From NCBI RefSeq assembly GCF_018873765.1, contig NC_057916.1:11550001-11614000 (forward strand): DNA of 64,000 nt, given 5' to 3'. Shown piece after piece: positions 1 through 11,200 of this stretch; position 1 is the first letter of the stretch, and every line of letters starts with the position of its first letter. Under the pieces are notes generated by a model. The model was given only the letters and a program-made list of their open reading frames with translations. It did not search any database and was not told the origin of the DNA. A program made the position numbers and the translations under genes. The DNA comes from Telopea speciosissima (taxonomy: Eukaryota; Streptophyta; Magnoliopsida; Proteales; Proteaceae).

Positions 1-1020
1 TCTTCCCTCGCAGGATACTTCGGATTTCTCTTTGACAGGAATCGGCAAGTTGCAAAAGCCTAAGTGCCTAAATTACTGGGATCTTTCCTTCTCTGATCGT
101 CTGGGAACTCTGGAAGGAAAGAAACAATAGAAGACACGAGGAAAACGTGCGCACTGCTGGCTCAATAGTTGAGTGCATTAAAGCCTGGGTGAAAAGCTTT
201 CCGCTTCCCCCTAAGGTTGGGCGCTTGGGGTCCTCTAGGGATGGGTTAATTCAGCAGTGTTTCGGTCTTTCGGCGCCCACCCCCAGGCTGAAACGTCCTC
301 TCCCAGTGTATTGGTGTCCGCCTTTCGCTTCGTTGAAGCTTAATGTGGATGGTGCTTGTAGAGGTAATCCTAGCAATGGTGGGGGTGGAGGGGTCATTAG
401 GGACTTGAATGGTGTTGTCCTGGCAGCTTTTTCTAACTTCTATGGTGCTTGCACTAACTCAGTTGCTGAATTAGGAGCTTTAAGGGATGGTTTGTTTCTG
501 TGCAAGGAGTTAGGTTTTTTTTGATTTGGTGGTAAATTTGGACTCCGCTTCCACTGTTAGAATGATTCGCCAAAGGAAATGCAACTTGTGGAAGGGTTGG
601 CACTGGTTTCGAGAGGCCTTAGCTTTAGTTTCTGCAACTTGGTTTAATGTGATCTTTGCTTATAAAGAAAGTAACAGGGCGGCTGATTGGTTGGCTAATC
701 TTGCTTGTGACACTGGGTCTTCTATCAATTTCCACCGAGGCAATCTACCACCGGGAATTTTACAAGTTATTCTAAGGAAGGACAAGGCTGGACTGCTTGT
801 TCTTAGAAAGTAGTGCTTATTTTTCTTCCAAGCTGTATGGGGCTGGGAATGGATTTGTTTGAGTTTTTTTTTTGAGAGCTTGTTCAGCTTCTTGGGTCGG
901 GGTAAGGTGGAATGTCCCCCCCTTATATTTTTTTTACCATTTTGGTTTATTAATAAAACTCTAGGGGCTGGCCTGGGTCCCAGGTAATATTCGGGTTTAA
1001 AAAAAAAAGAAAAAGAAATA
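1..1020 (+). pseudogene. 3' end of a LINE (non-LTR retrotransposon) with RNase H domain, frameshifted
   Basis: This is the C-terminal part of a plant L1-type ORF2. The frame is open before its first ATG (about 85-146, reading a Trp-Glu-Leu-Trp-Lys-Glu-Arg stretch typical of these proteins) and runs to 524. It then continues in another frame at 526-813. The first part carries the RNase H start (LNVDGACRGNPSNGG) and the catalytic Glu context (AELGAL); the second carries the Asp (NLDSAS) and the closing N-R-A-A-D motif. An 8-T run near 511-518 is the likely frameshift site. After the stop comes a short 3' UTR with AATAAA (about 951-957) and an A-rich tail at about 999-1020, as expected for LINE integration. 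The 5' part is outside the window. It probably lies in an intron of the downstream PPR gene, which is inferred because no PPR exon is seen before 2233. Confidence 0.85.
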
Positions 1021-1109
1021 AAAGGGAGGAATGCAGAAGCATGGACAATTGTACCTGTTTATGTTCTCTTTGTCTTTTTAGGAGATCCAAGACCTGCATC
1101 TCTCTCTCT

Positions 1110-1688
1110 TGTTGATATACATTGTTGTTGCCCTTACTTAACAGTTCGAGATTCGAGATTTTAGGATAAGTGGTTGTAACAATAGTATTAAATCTCGTTT
1201 TGGAAGGCCATTTCGGCCAGACCAAAATTTCGGTGTAATTTTGTCGAAATATTGTATTTTTTTCTATAAGTCTTGCTTGGTCATTTTTGAGTGTAAAATG
1301 CCAAAATGACCAAAATAATCGAAATTTCGACGAAACGGTGCATTTTTTAGACCGAAATTTCAGAAATATTGCATTTTTTCATTTCGACATAGCATCTCGT
1401 TTCGGCTCGACAAAAATACTCGAAATATTCGAGATCTCGATGAAATTTCGTCAAGATTTTGAACTATGGTTGTAACATGGTATCAGAGCAGGGAGGTCGA
1501 GTGTTCGATCCTTGGGAAGTGCAATGGGGTTCCCCGACACTTTCTCCCCTCAGTGCCATGTGATGGTGATTCACGTGAGTGCGTGCACGTGCAAGACCGT
1601 GTGTGTACAGGCCTGCACATGCGGGGGTGTTGATATACATTGTTGTTGCCCTTAACAGCTTGAGCTTTTAGGATAAGCGGTTGTAACA
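1110..1688 (+). mobile_element. TRIM/SMART-type miniature LTR retrotransposon, interrupted
   Basis: Two short direct repeats beginning TGTTGATATACATTG and ending GGTTGTAACA act as LTRs: 1110-1181 (72 bp, with an extra AT-rich stretch) and 1628-1688 (61 bp). The left LTR end is repeated at 1467-1477 and is followed directly by TGGTATCAGAGC (1478-1489), the classic primer-binding site complementary to initiator tRNA-Met. A purine run (GCGGGGG, 1621-1627) lies just before the right LTR, as a polypurine tract should. The interior is only about 150 bp and has no coding capacity, so the element is non-autonomous. The flanks are CT-rich, so a target duplication cannot be judged. Confidence 0.8.
1182..1466. 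mobile_element. MITE-like insertion inside the TRIM 5' LTR, flanked by an 11-bp repeat
   Basis: This 285-bp segment separates the TRIM LTR end from its primer-binding site. It is flanked by the identical TGGTTGTAACA at 1171-1181 and 1467-1477. The ends are weakly inverted: TAGTATTAAATCT on the left, and AGATTTTGAACTA on the right. The interior is full of self-complementary TTTCGNCGAAATTTCG-like words. A 9-11 bp target duplication suggests a Mutator-like non-autonomous element; this assignment is inferred. A diverged relative may lie at about 56163-56514. Confidence 0.6.
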
Positions 1689-1790
1689 TATCTCTCTTTC
1701 TCTCTCTCTCTCTCTCTATCAGCAGTTCTACAGGTGGTTGTATAATAGATCAATGGGCCACAGCTGAAGCTATGCATCCTTATTAACAAC

Positions 1791-1875
1791 CACTATTTTT
1801 GAATATCTCTGTTCCACTATTTTTGAATATCTCTGTTCCACTATTTTTGAATATCTCTGTTCCACTATTTTTGAA
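1791..1875. repeat. 24-bp tandem repeat, 3 near-perfect copies plus a decayed fourth
   Basis: The unit CACTATTTTTGAATATCTCTGTTC repeats head to tail three times and is followed by a partial copy (…TTTTTGAAATATTTCTATTC). It lies in non-coding sequence upstream of the first visible PPR exon. Confidence 0.85.
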
Positions 1876-2000
1876 ATATTTCTATTCAGAATTGTAATTA
1901 ATAAAATAAAATAATATTTTGTGCCTAGCTGTTTTTTTTTTTTTATAATTTCTGTTGAGTAATAACACTTGTAAATCTTGTTTTTATGATACAACCAAAA

Positions 2001-2005
<5 letters not shown>

Positions 2006-2085
<80 letters not shown>
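2006..2085. repeat. Compound microsatellite (AT)n-(AG)n
   Basis: An uninterrupted AT run of about 36 bases passes directly into an AG run of about 43 bases. It is non-coding and lies about 150 bp before the PPR exon. Confidence 0.95.
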
Positions 2086-2088
<3 letters not shown>

Positions 2089-2232
2089 TGTGTAACCCTG
2101 GAGTCAATTAATCCTACTTCTTGTGGTTTATTGAGTTCAACACTGTGTCTGCATCAAACTCTTAACACTTGCATCTGCATCCATGTAACATAAGTCTTAG
2201 CCTTTATTTAATGCTCTGGCCATATTTTGCAG

Positions 2233-5200
2233 GTACGTATGTATGCTTCCACATGCACATGTTTTGTTCAGTTCTATCATTCATGAATTTGGAAAGAGAC
2301 AGGATCTGGCATCTGCTTTGATTGCATATGAAGCTTCCAGGAGCAAATCAGACAAGCCTAATATGTATGTTTGTCGTACTATAATTGATGTTTGTGGTGT
2401 CTGTGGTGACTCTTTAAGATCTCGATACATTTATGAGGTAATCTCTTGTATTCTTGAGAAATCTTGAGGAAGTTTTCTGTGGATGTTTCCTTTCGTAAGT
2501 TAGAGAAACATTATGCATGTTTTAATTTGTGTCTGGCTTTGGATTATTAATACACCTTTATCTTTTATGCTAAAGTGCATAAATTTGATGTTTGGATGGG
2601 ACTTTATGTATGCATATTTATGAATGAGGAGGTGTGCATGATGATGTTGGTATGCTAGTGGATAGCTAGGTGGTAGAGCATGCCTTCAGCTGCAGATAAA
2701 CATGTGGGCAGTTTTGAAGTGTGTATCTTTTCCCTTCATATTTCTTTGGTCTTAGTAGGTGAATTTATGATTCCCAACTGGAGAATCCATGCATTACAGA
2801 TATCAGAGACTAGAAGTACAACTTAAATCCAGTTGTAGTTTCCTGGAATTGAGATTTAATGAAAAAAAGTTAATACGATTGCAACAGAGATTGGAGTATT
2901 CTTTGCACTTGATGGTCTTCAACTTTCCATATGTCTTCTCTGATAAAAGACTTGGTGTTAAAATTCATATTCATATTTGCCTCTGAACATTCCTTTATTT
3001 ATTTTTTCCATAAATCCACTAAGATCTGAGTGTTTCTTATGTATATAACTTTTTGCTGCAGGACTTGCTCGCTCAGAAGGTCATCCCCAATACTTACGTT
3101 TTCAACAGTCTCATGAATGTGAATGCCAATGATTTGAATTATACCTTATATGTCTACAAGCAAATGCAAGTAATGTTTTCTCCTTTTATTTTGTCGTTTC
3201 TTTAAAGGCAGATTTTATGGGGGATTCCTTTCCAGTGTAAAATAGTAAATCTTATCTTTGTTTTTAGTAGACCTTCAATCCACATATCTGAAAATACATT
3301 TTGCAATATGTTGAATTTTACAAAGTTGACAGCAGAAACTGTTTAGCCATCATTTACTTGATAATAAATGAAACGCATTGCAACTCTTAAGCCTTACCAG
3401 ATTATAGCATTTCAATATATCGGGTTAGTGAGGCTGTGCTTTTCCTTCTACTTGGTTTTGAACTTTTGATTGATGTAAAATGAGATTCTTGGCTCGAGGA
3501 CATAAATTTGCTGACACCCTCTCTCCCCTTAGAAATAGTCAGTTGAAGTTCAATGTTGAGATATGCATATATATATTTTACAAACGACAACAACTCAGCC
3601 GTATCCCAACTAAATGGGCCAATCAGCTCTATTTGGTTAACAAAACAGGAATTTCGTGAATGGCTTGAATGATCAATTAGATCAGTCAAGCTCTCTATTT
3701 ATAATAATATTAATAATAAAAGAGATTACAAAGGGAAACACTGTTCACGACACTTTTCACGACACTGTTCACATGAAAGTGTCACAGCCCAAATTACAAT
3801 CCTACCCTTGTTCAAAAGTACATAAATAAAGCATAAATAAAAAACCAAAAATACCCTTATAATATCGGGTAACACATCTCAACACTCCCCCTCAAGTTGG
3901 GGCATAGATGTCACACATGCCCAACTTGACTAGACTAGGATAAAACAACTTCCCACTCAACCCTTTGGTGAAGACATCAGCCAGTTGATCTCCAGACTTC
4001 ACAAAAGGAATACAAATCTGCCCACTCTATAACTTCTCCTTGATGAAGTGTCCGTCAATCTCCACATGTTTGGTACGGTCATGTTGCATTGGATTGTGGG
4101 CAATGTTAATTGCTGCTTTGTTGTTACAGTACAACATCATTGGAAGATGAACAGAACCACGGATTTCAAGGAGTAAACTCTGAAGCCACAGTAACTCACA
4201 TATGCCCTGGGCCATAGCACGGAATTCAGCTTCAGCACTAGATCTTGCCACAACATTTTGCTTTTTACTCCGCCATGTGACTAGATTTCCTCCAACAAAA
4301 GTACAATAGCCGGAGGTAGATTTCCTGTCAGGGTTACCACCCCAGTCAGCATCTGTGTAAGCCTCAATGCGAAGATGGTCATGAGGAGACAAAAGGATCC
4401 CCTTTCCTGGAGCTGACTTCAAGTAATGGAGAATACGAAGAACAGCAGCCATGTGAGTGGAATAAGGATCATGCATGAACTGGCTCACAAGACTCACAAC
4501 AATGGCAATATCTGGTCTGGTGTGGGAGAGATAAATCAGCTTGCCCACCAATCGTTGATATCTGCCCTTATCAACGTTCACCATCCTTCTCTTGCGCACG
4601 AGTAGTAGCTTCCAAGGGAGTGTCACAAGGATGACAACCAAGCAAACCAGTCTCTGATAATAAATCTAGAACATACTTTATCTGGGAGAGAAAGATGCCT
4701 TTTGGAGAACGGGCAACTTCAATCCCAAGAAAATATCTTAGCTGTCCTAGATCTTTTATGTCAAATTCCCGCCCCAAGAAAGCCTTCAGGTGAGAAATTT
4801 CATCTGTATCATTACTAGTCACAACTATGTCATCAACATAAACTATGAGAAGAGTGACATTTTCTCCTTTTCGCTTGATGAACAGAGTGTGATCAGCGTT
4901 ACTGTCACGCCCCGGCCCGGTTATTAAGGGCCAAGTGTGGCGGGATGTCTCTGACATCCAACCAATCCCCAAGGATCACGAGTGCAGTACCCTATTCACA
5001 ATCATTGCTCACAGATACAGTAATCAGAGGCAGCGGAAACAATTAAATAATAAAGGTAACATCAATAGTAAGAGAAGTCTATGTGATATTTCATTTATAT
5101 AAAGAACAAAGCTTGTGATACTACTATACAATTCTCAAAGGTACTACAGGGTAAAACTATACGAAAATTATATTATATCAATATAGAAATATTTATAAGC

Positions 5201-8200
5201 ATAAAAGAGTGGGGAGATAGCCTAGACTGTCAGGACAAGATCAGAAGATTGCGCAATCATCACATGCGCACGAAGTATCGTGCACTTCAAACTCCGGCGC
5301 CGCAAATCCATCATTAAAAGTAATTAAATCACCTGAAAAATAGGGATATCCACAGGGGTGAGCTCTCAACTGAGCCCAGTAAGGAAATGCATGCAAAACA
5401 CAACACAATAATTCATGATGAATGTGCTAATCTAGCATGCTCCTAACATGGATACTAAGTCTCATGTGGTATAAGTACTACTATGGTAGATGCTAACCTC
5501 GAAGAGAACCTGCCAGGAAAGCACGACACAAGGCAGCTAACCCAACAGACCCCCAATGACCAACTGGAAAGCATGACACCAGGCAGCTCCAGACGTCGGT
5601 CACCCGAGCAAAACCATTCTACCACGGTGAGGACCTGCCAGGAAAGCATATCACCAGGCAGCTAACCCAATAGACCCTCAATGACCAACCCTACTGTTTA
5701 TTCCCACAGCGGAGTACACACGCTAACATGGGACAGTGAATGGTACCCCGGCATACCCTTCGGCTGTACCACGGGTTGTCCAACACCTTACCCCCTGTTG
5801 GTAAGGGGCGTAGTACTGGGTTATGATATAACAGCCTAGCCCAGTGCAAACTATGCATGATAGCACATGTATGAATAGCTGAATTTAAATAGAACAGTAT
5901 TTCTCCAGTAATAATCATCAGTAACAAGTAAATATCAGTGCAAATGCAAGATGCCAATGCAACCTAATTCACATGCAGATTCTAATGCAGTAAATAAAAG
6001 CTCATAAACTATATGAACAGGATAATTTTGATGATGCATGACATGGCAATCAGAACAATAACAAATTAAAATGATAAACACTCCAAAATTAAAGTCGAAT
6101 TCCCTTACCAAGTTGCGAGACTAGACTAAGTCGATTACCCTTCAAAGATCCCAAGAATACGACAAGAATAGAGTATACAGCCCAATACAGTCCTAAAACA
6201 TTAGAAAAGATCAAGTGTTAGGGTCGAGGAAGCAGTCTAAGGTCTAACCAAGGGTCTAGGGGCATTTCTGTCCAAAAATATTGGACCGGATTCAGAGGGC
6301 AGAATTGGGGTCTTGTTCCTAATGGTCAGATCTTGACATGCATGGGCTTAATTTCATGGTTTCACCTAATTCTAAGGTGGGTCCAATTTCATGATTAATT
6401 CCAAAATTGAAAATCAATTTGAGGGGTTTAACAAATTAACCCAAATTGATTATCAAGGGTTTGTTAATTGAGTAAATCAGCAGAGAATTGGGTTTCTAAG
6501 CTGAAATTCTCAGGTCATAGTTACATCTGAACCATTCTTTGGTTCAAAACAAGGCTTAAATACTGAAATTAATTTAATAGACCTAAGATTTCTAAGCTTT
6601 AATGGCTGATTAGGGTTTAGGAGTTAATTAGGACTGAGATTAGAGAAGAACAAGATGGGAAACAGCAGAAATTAGGGGTTTTGGTTAATTTAATTCAAAA
6701 TCATTAACCAATTTGAGAAATTGATCAAATTAACCTAATTCACTATGCTAGGGTTCATTAGGTTTCATGTTTCAGCTGTGATTTGAGGTACAACAGGAAT
6801 TATACAGCTTAATTCAAGATCTGATCCTCAATTGGGTCTAATTAAAAAGGTTAGGGATGGGTCTTAGCTTATTAAACCAATAGGTTGAGCTTTAATGGAA
6901 GAATTTGTTATAAAGATCAATTAGGGATAGAGAAATTAGGAGAAGAAGATGGGTACAGTAGGAATTTCTGCTTACCTGAATACAGCAGTGAGAAGAGGTG
7001 AAGGCAGCCTTGATTTATGCAGCTAAGTTGTCAATGGAGGTCCCAAAACTTCAATTTCAGGTGTAGGAACCAAGCCCCATGCAAAGCCCTCACTTTCCCT
7101 TCTTCTTCTCCTTAGGCTGGATCGATTTTCCTCTCTTTTGATTTTGTGAATTGGGAATAGTAAAGATAGATTGATATATTTATTTATATGTGTAGTGGAT
7201 TGACTAAGGGTTGTTTGGTTTTAATAAAGCCAAAATCAGTTTCCTAAAACTAATTTTAACTAGAATTTCGTACTTATTACATTAATCTAACCATAGAGTG
7301 ATGTCATATGACATCATGGGTAATCCGAATACGGGTAAATGTTAGGAACAGGATTCCCCACTGGGGATGTGGGTCCCACAGAGGTAAATTTACTAAAATA
7401 CCCCTATAACTCTAAACGGTCAGAACGATACCCTATAAAATACAAATAAATTGTACTTACAATGGGTTTAATTAATGGAGGGGTTCTTCATGCTGTCCAG
7501 CTAGTAGATACGACACAGGTAGCTTAGGTGTAGGGTTCCATTGGGGTTCTCTGACTCTAGAAGGGCGAGGTAGTTGGCTGTTCGAAATGCCCTCTATAGA
7601 CGAGTCATGAGATTAGTCGAAATTTCTTAATCGGGACAGTCCAACACATAGAGACTAGCTTGGGCAATGAACCAGAACCTGAAACCACTCAAGTTCCGAA
7701 AGTTCTTTTTTTTTTTTTTTTTGGGTTTCACAATGACTCTGTTTGTATCCACAGGAGACCATCGCTTTATGAAACCTACCAAACCATGCCCGTGGAGATT
7801 GCTTCAACCCATAGAGTGCCCTTTTGAGCCTACAAACTTTCCCATGGGTCTTGTCAGAGGAAAAATCCGGAGGAACATCCATATAAACCTCCTCTTCCAA
7901 CTCCCCATGAAGAAATGCATTTTTTACATCCAACTGCTGTAGGTCCCAGCCAAAGTTGATAGCACAAGACAGTAAGACCCGGACAGTGTTCAACTTCGCA
8001 ACAGAGGCAAATGTCTCCTGGTAGTCGATCCCATAAGTCTGAGTGAAGCCTCTGGCCACAAGCCTGGCTTTATATCTATCCACTATTCCATCTGGCTTCT
8101 CCTTGAAAACAAATACCCATTTGCACCTGACTGGTTTCTTACCCGAAGGAAGAACAACTAGCTCCCATGTCTCATTTTTAAGTAAGGCCGTCATTTCTTC

Positions 8201-11200
8201 CATCATGGCTGCTTTCCAGTTTGGATCTGCAATCGCCTCCTGCCATTTCTGAGGAATAGAAACAGAGGAAAGAGAAGAAACAAATGCACGATAGGAAGGA
8301 GATAAAGCATCATAGGAAACAACATTGGAGATGGGGTGTTGGATGCATGACCTAACGCCTTTACGAACAGCGATAGGTAAGTCAAGGGAAGGATCCTTAC
8401 CAGATGATGTAGTAGGGTCTGGATCTGGATTAAGTGCAGACGATTGTGGAGGTGGTATGGTGGTGGTGGTAGTCTCAACTTGTCTTGTGCGCTCCCGGGT
8501 ATTTACCTTATCAACAGGGATTTGACTGACTGGTCTACGCTCCCCCTGAATAGGAGCCAGTATAGGAGCTGAAGTTACAGAGGGCTCCCCCTGAATAGAA
8601 GCCGGAAGAATAGCAGACACATCTTCAAAACCCTGATCCTGCTCCCCCTGAAGAGGTATCTGGGAATAATATGATAAGGACTCATGGAAGACAATATCCA
8701 TGGAGACAAAAGTACGACGAGAAGGTGGATGGTAACACTTGTATCCTTTTTGGGTCGTAGAATAGCCCAGAAAAATACACCGAATGCTCCGTGGATCAAA
8801 TTTTCCATGAGGATGATGATTGCGGACATAGCAAACACAACCAAAAACTTTGGGGGGAACCACAAAGGAGGAGGAACCCTGGAGGAGATCAACGGGGGAA
8901 CGACCATCAAGGACACGGGTAGGCACACGCTTGATGAGATAAGTAGCGGTAAGAATGGCTTCACCCCAGTAGTGAGAAGGAACCTGCCGTGCAAACATAA
9001 TGACCTGGGCTACCTCAAGGAGATGTCTATTTTTCCTTTCAGCAACCCCATTCTGGGCAGGTGTGTCAACACAGCTGGTCTGATGGACAATACCATGTGT
9101 AGCCAAATAAAGTTGGAACCGACCCTCCATGTACTATCTGCCATTATCACTGTGTAAAATGCGCAAGGTGGCATTGAATTGGGTCTGAACCATACGATGA
9201 AATAACTGAAAACAGCGGAAGACCTCACTTTTATGGCTCATCATGTACACCCAAGTGGCACGAGTATAACAATCAATAAACGAGACAAACCATCGATGAC
9301 CAGAAAGGGAAGTACAACGGGCAGGGCCCCACACATCAGAATGAACCAAAGCAAAAGGAAACTCACTTCTTTTATTTAATGAAGAATAACTGGAATGAGT
9401 CTTTTTGGCCAAAACACAAGCCTCACATAAAAACTCATTCCTATTACAATGCTTAATCAAGCCCGGAAACAAAAGAGACAAAGTACTAAGGGATGGATGA
9501 CCAAGTCGGCAATGCCAAAGATGAAGGTCAGGGGACGAGGTGGACTGTAAATGATGAGCTGTAGAGGAAGCCGAATGCAAAGTAAAAGGCTGACCTGGGT
9601 CAAGTAAGTAGAGACCACCCTGCATCTTACCACCCCCAATCGTGCGCCCTGTCTCCAGATCCTGTATGACACAATGAGAAGGGAAAAAAGTCAGTTTGCA
9701 GTTCAGATCTCTAGTTAGACTACTAATAGAGAGAAGGTTAGTAGAAAAGGACGGAACATGCAAAACAAATTTTAATGACAGGGTAGGTGAGCAGTGTATG
9801 GAACCCTTCCCATTAATAGGAGAAAGGGAACCATTAGCTACTCGAACACTGTCTTTGCTAGAAGATGGAAAATAAAGATGAAATACATTAGAGGAGCCAG
9901 TCATGTGGTCAGTGGCACCGGAATCTATAATCCAAGGACTGGAGACAGCCGATGCACATAGACTACTGACTGGAGTACCTGAGGCAAAATTAGAACCAGG
10001 AGGGGCAGCAGGTGTAGATGCCGTAGTGGAGGCAGCGGAAGAGGCCTGCAGCATGCGACGGAAAGCTAGGAGCTCATCCTGAGTAAGCCCAATGTCAGAT
10101 GAAGGGGCAGCAACAGTAGTAGTAGGAGAATCAGCCATATGAGCCTTGGGCTTAAACTTCCCACGGGCTTTCATTTCCTCAAAATCAGGAGGCTTCCCAT
10201 GGAGCTTCCAGCATTGAGCCTTAGTATGATAGAGCCTGTTGCAGTGTTCACACTTGACAGGACCTTTAGGGACAGTAGTACCACCATCAGTAGTGGTAAG
10301 AGAAGGAGTACTGGAAGCAACTTGCAAGGCGAAGCGATCAACAGTAAAGGAATGCAGCATAGCAGCCCGACGAGATTCCTCATTATGAACCAAGGCAAAA
10401 GCCTGCTCTAGGGATGGAAAAGGGGACTGCCCAAGTACTTGCACCCGAATAGGATCAAACTCCATATTTAGTCCAGCCAAAAAATCATAGACACGTATTT
10501 TGTCAACGTGTTTGCGATAGGCAGCCAGATCAGTAGCAGTAGAGGGCTGATAGTCGGAGTAATGATCCAATTGCTGCCACATGTTCTTGAGGGCAGCATA
10601 GTATTTGGAGACAGAGAGCTCCTGTTGGGTAGTGGCATTAGCCTTCTTTCTAATCTCATAGACCTGTGCATCATTCCCCGTGCGACCATAAGTCTCTTTG
10701 GCACCATTCCAGATAGTATGGGCAGTGTCCAGTAGAAGAAAATTGTCTGAGATATCCCCTTGCATAGAATGGATCAAGTAGGACATCACCATCGCATCAT
10801 TCGATAACCACTTGTTGAGCTGAGAACCCTCTTTCAGTGGTTTAGTTGTTGTCCCAAGAAGATGGTCAGTGAGGCCACGGCCAGCTACTGTCAAATAGGT
10901 AGACTGAGACCACTTCAGGTAGTTAGAGCCATCAAGTTTGATTGGGGCAGCAAGGGGAAGAAAATCAGTCCGGGGCTGGCCATCAATGCCAGAAGAGGCT
11001 GAAGAAGAATCTGAACCAGTCATTGCAGCAGGTAACCAATCTTCAATGAAGCAGCAAACAGCCAAAAAATATCCAAAAAAATTCTGGAATCGACCCCCAA
11101 TAGAAAAGAGCTATATTGGAGCAAAAAATCTCAGATATGTAGGCTGGGAATGATGTCAAATGAAGGCAGCAAGGGTGCGAATCAGATGCAGCAGGAACCA

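Noticed and set aside
4904-7738. A DNA transposon with 3-bp ACT target duplication instead of a solo LTR
   Set aside because: The ends are not inverted repeats beyond TGTSA, while TG…CA ends and a 5-bp flank pair fit an LTR better. It is kept as the alternative.
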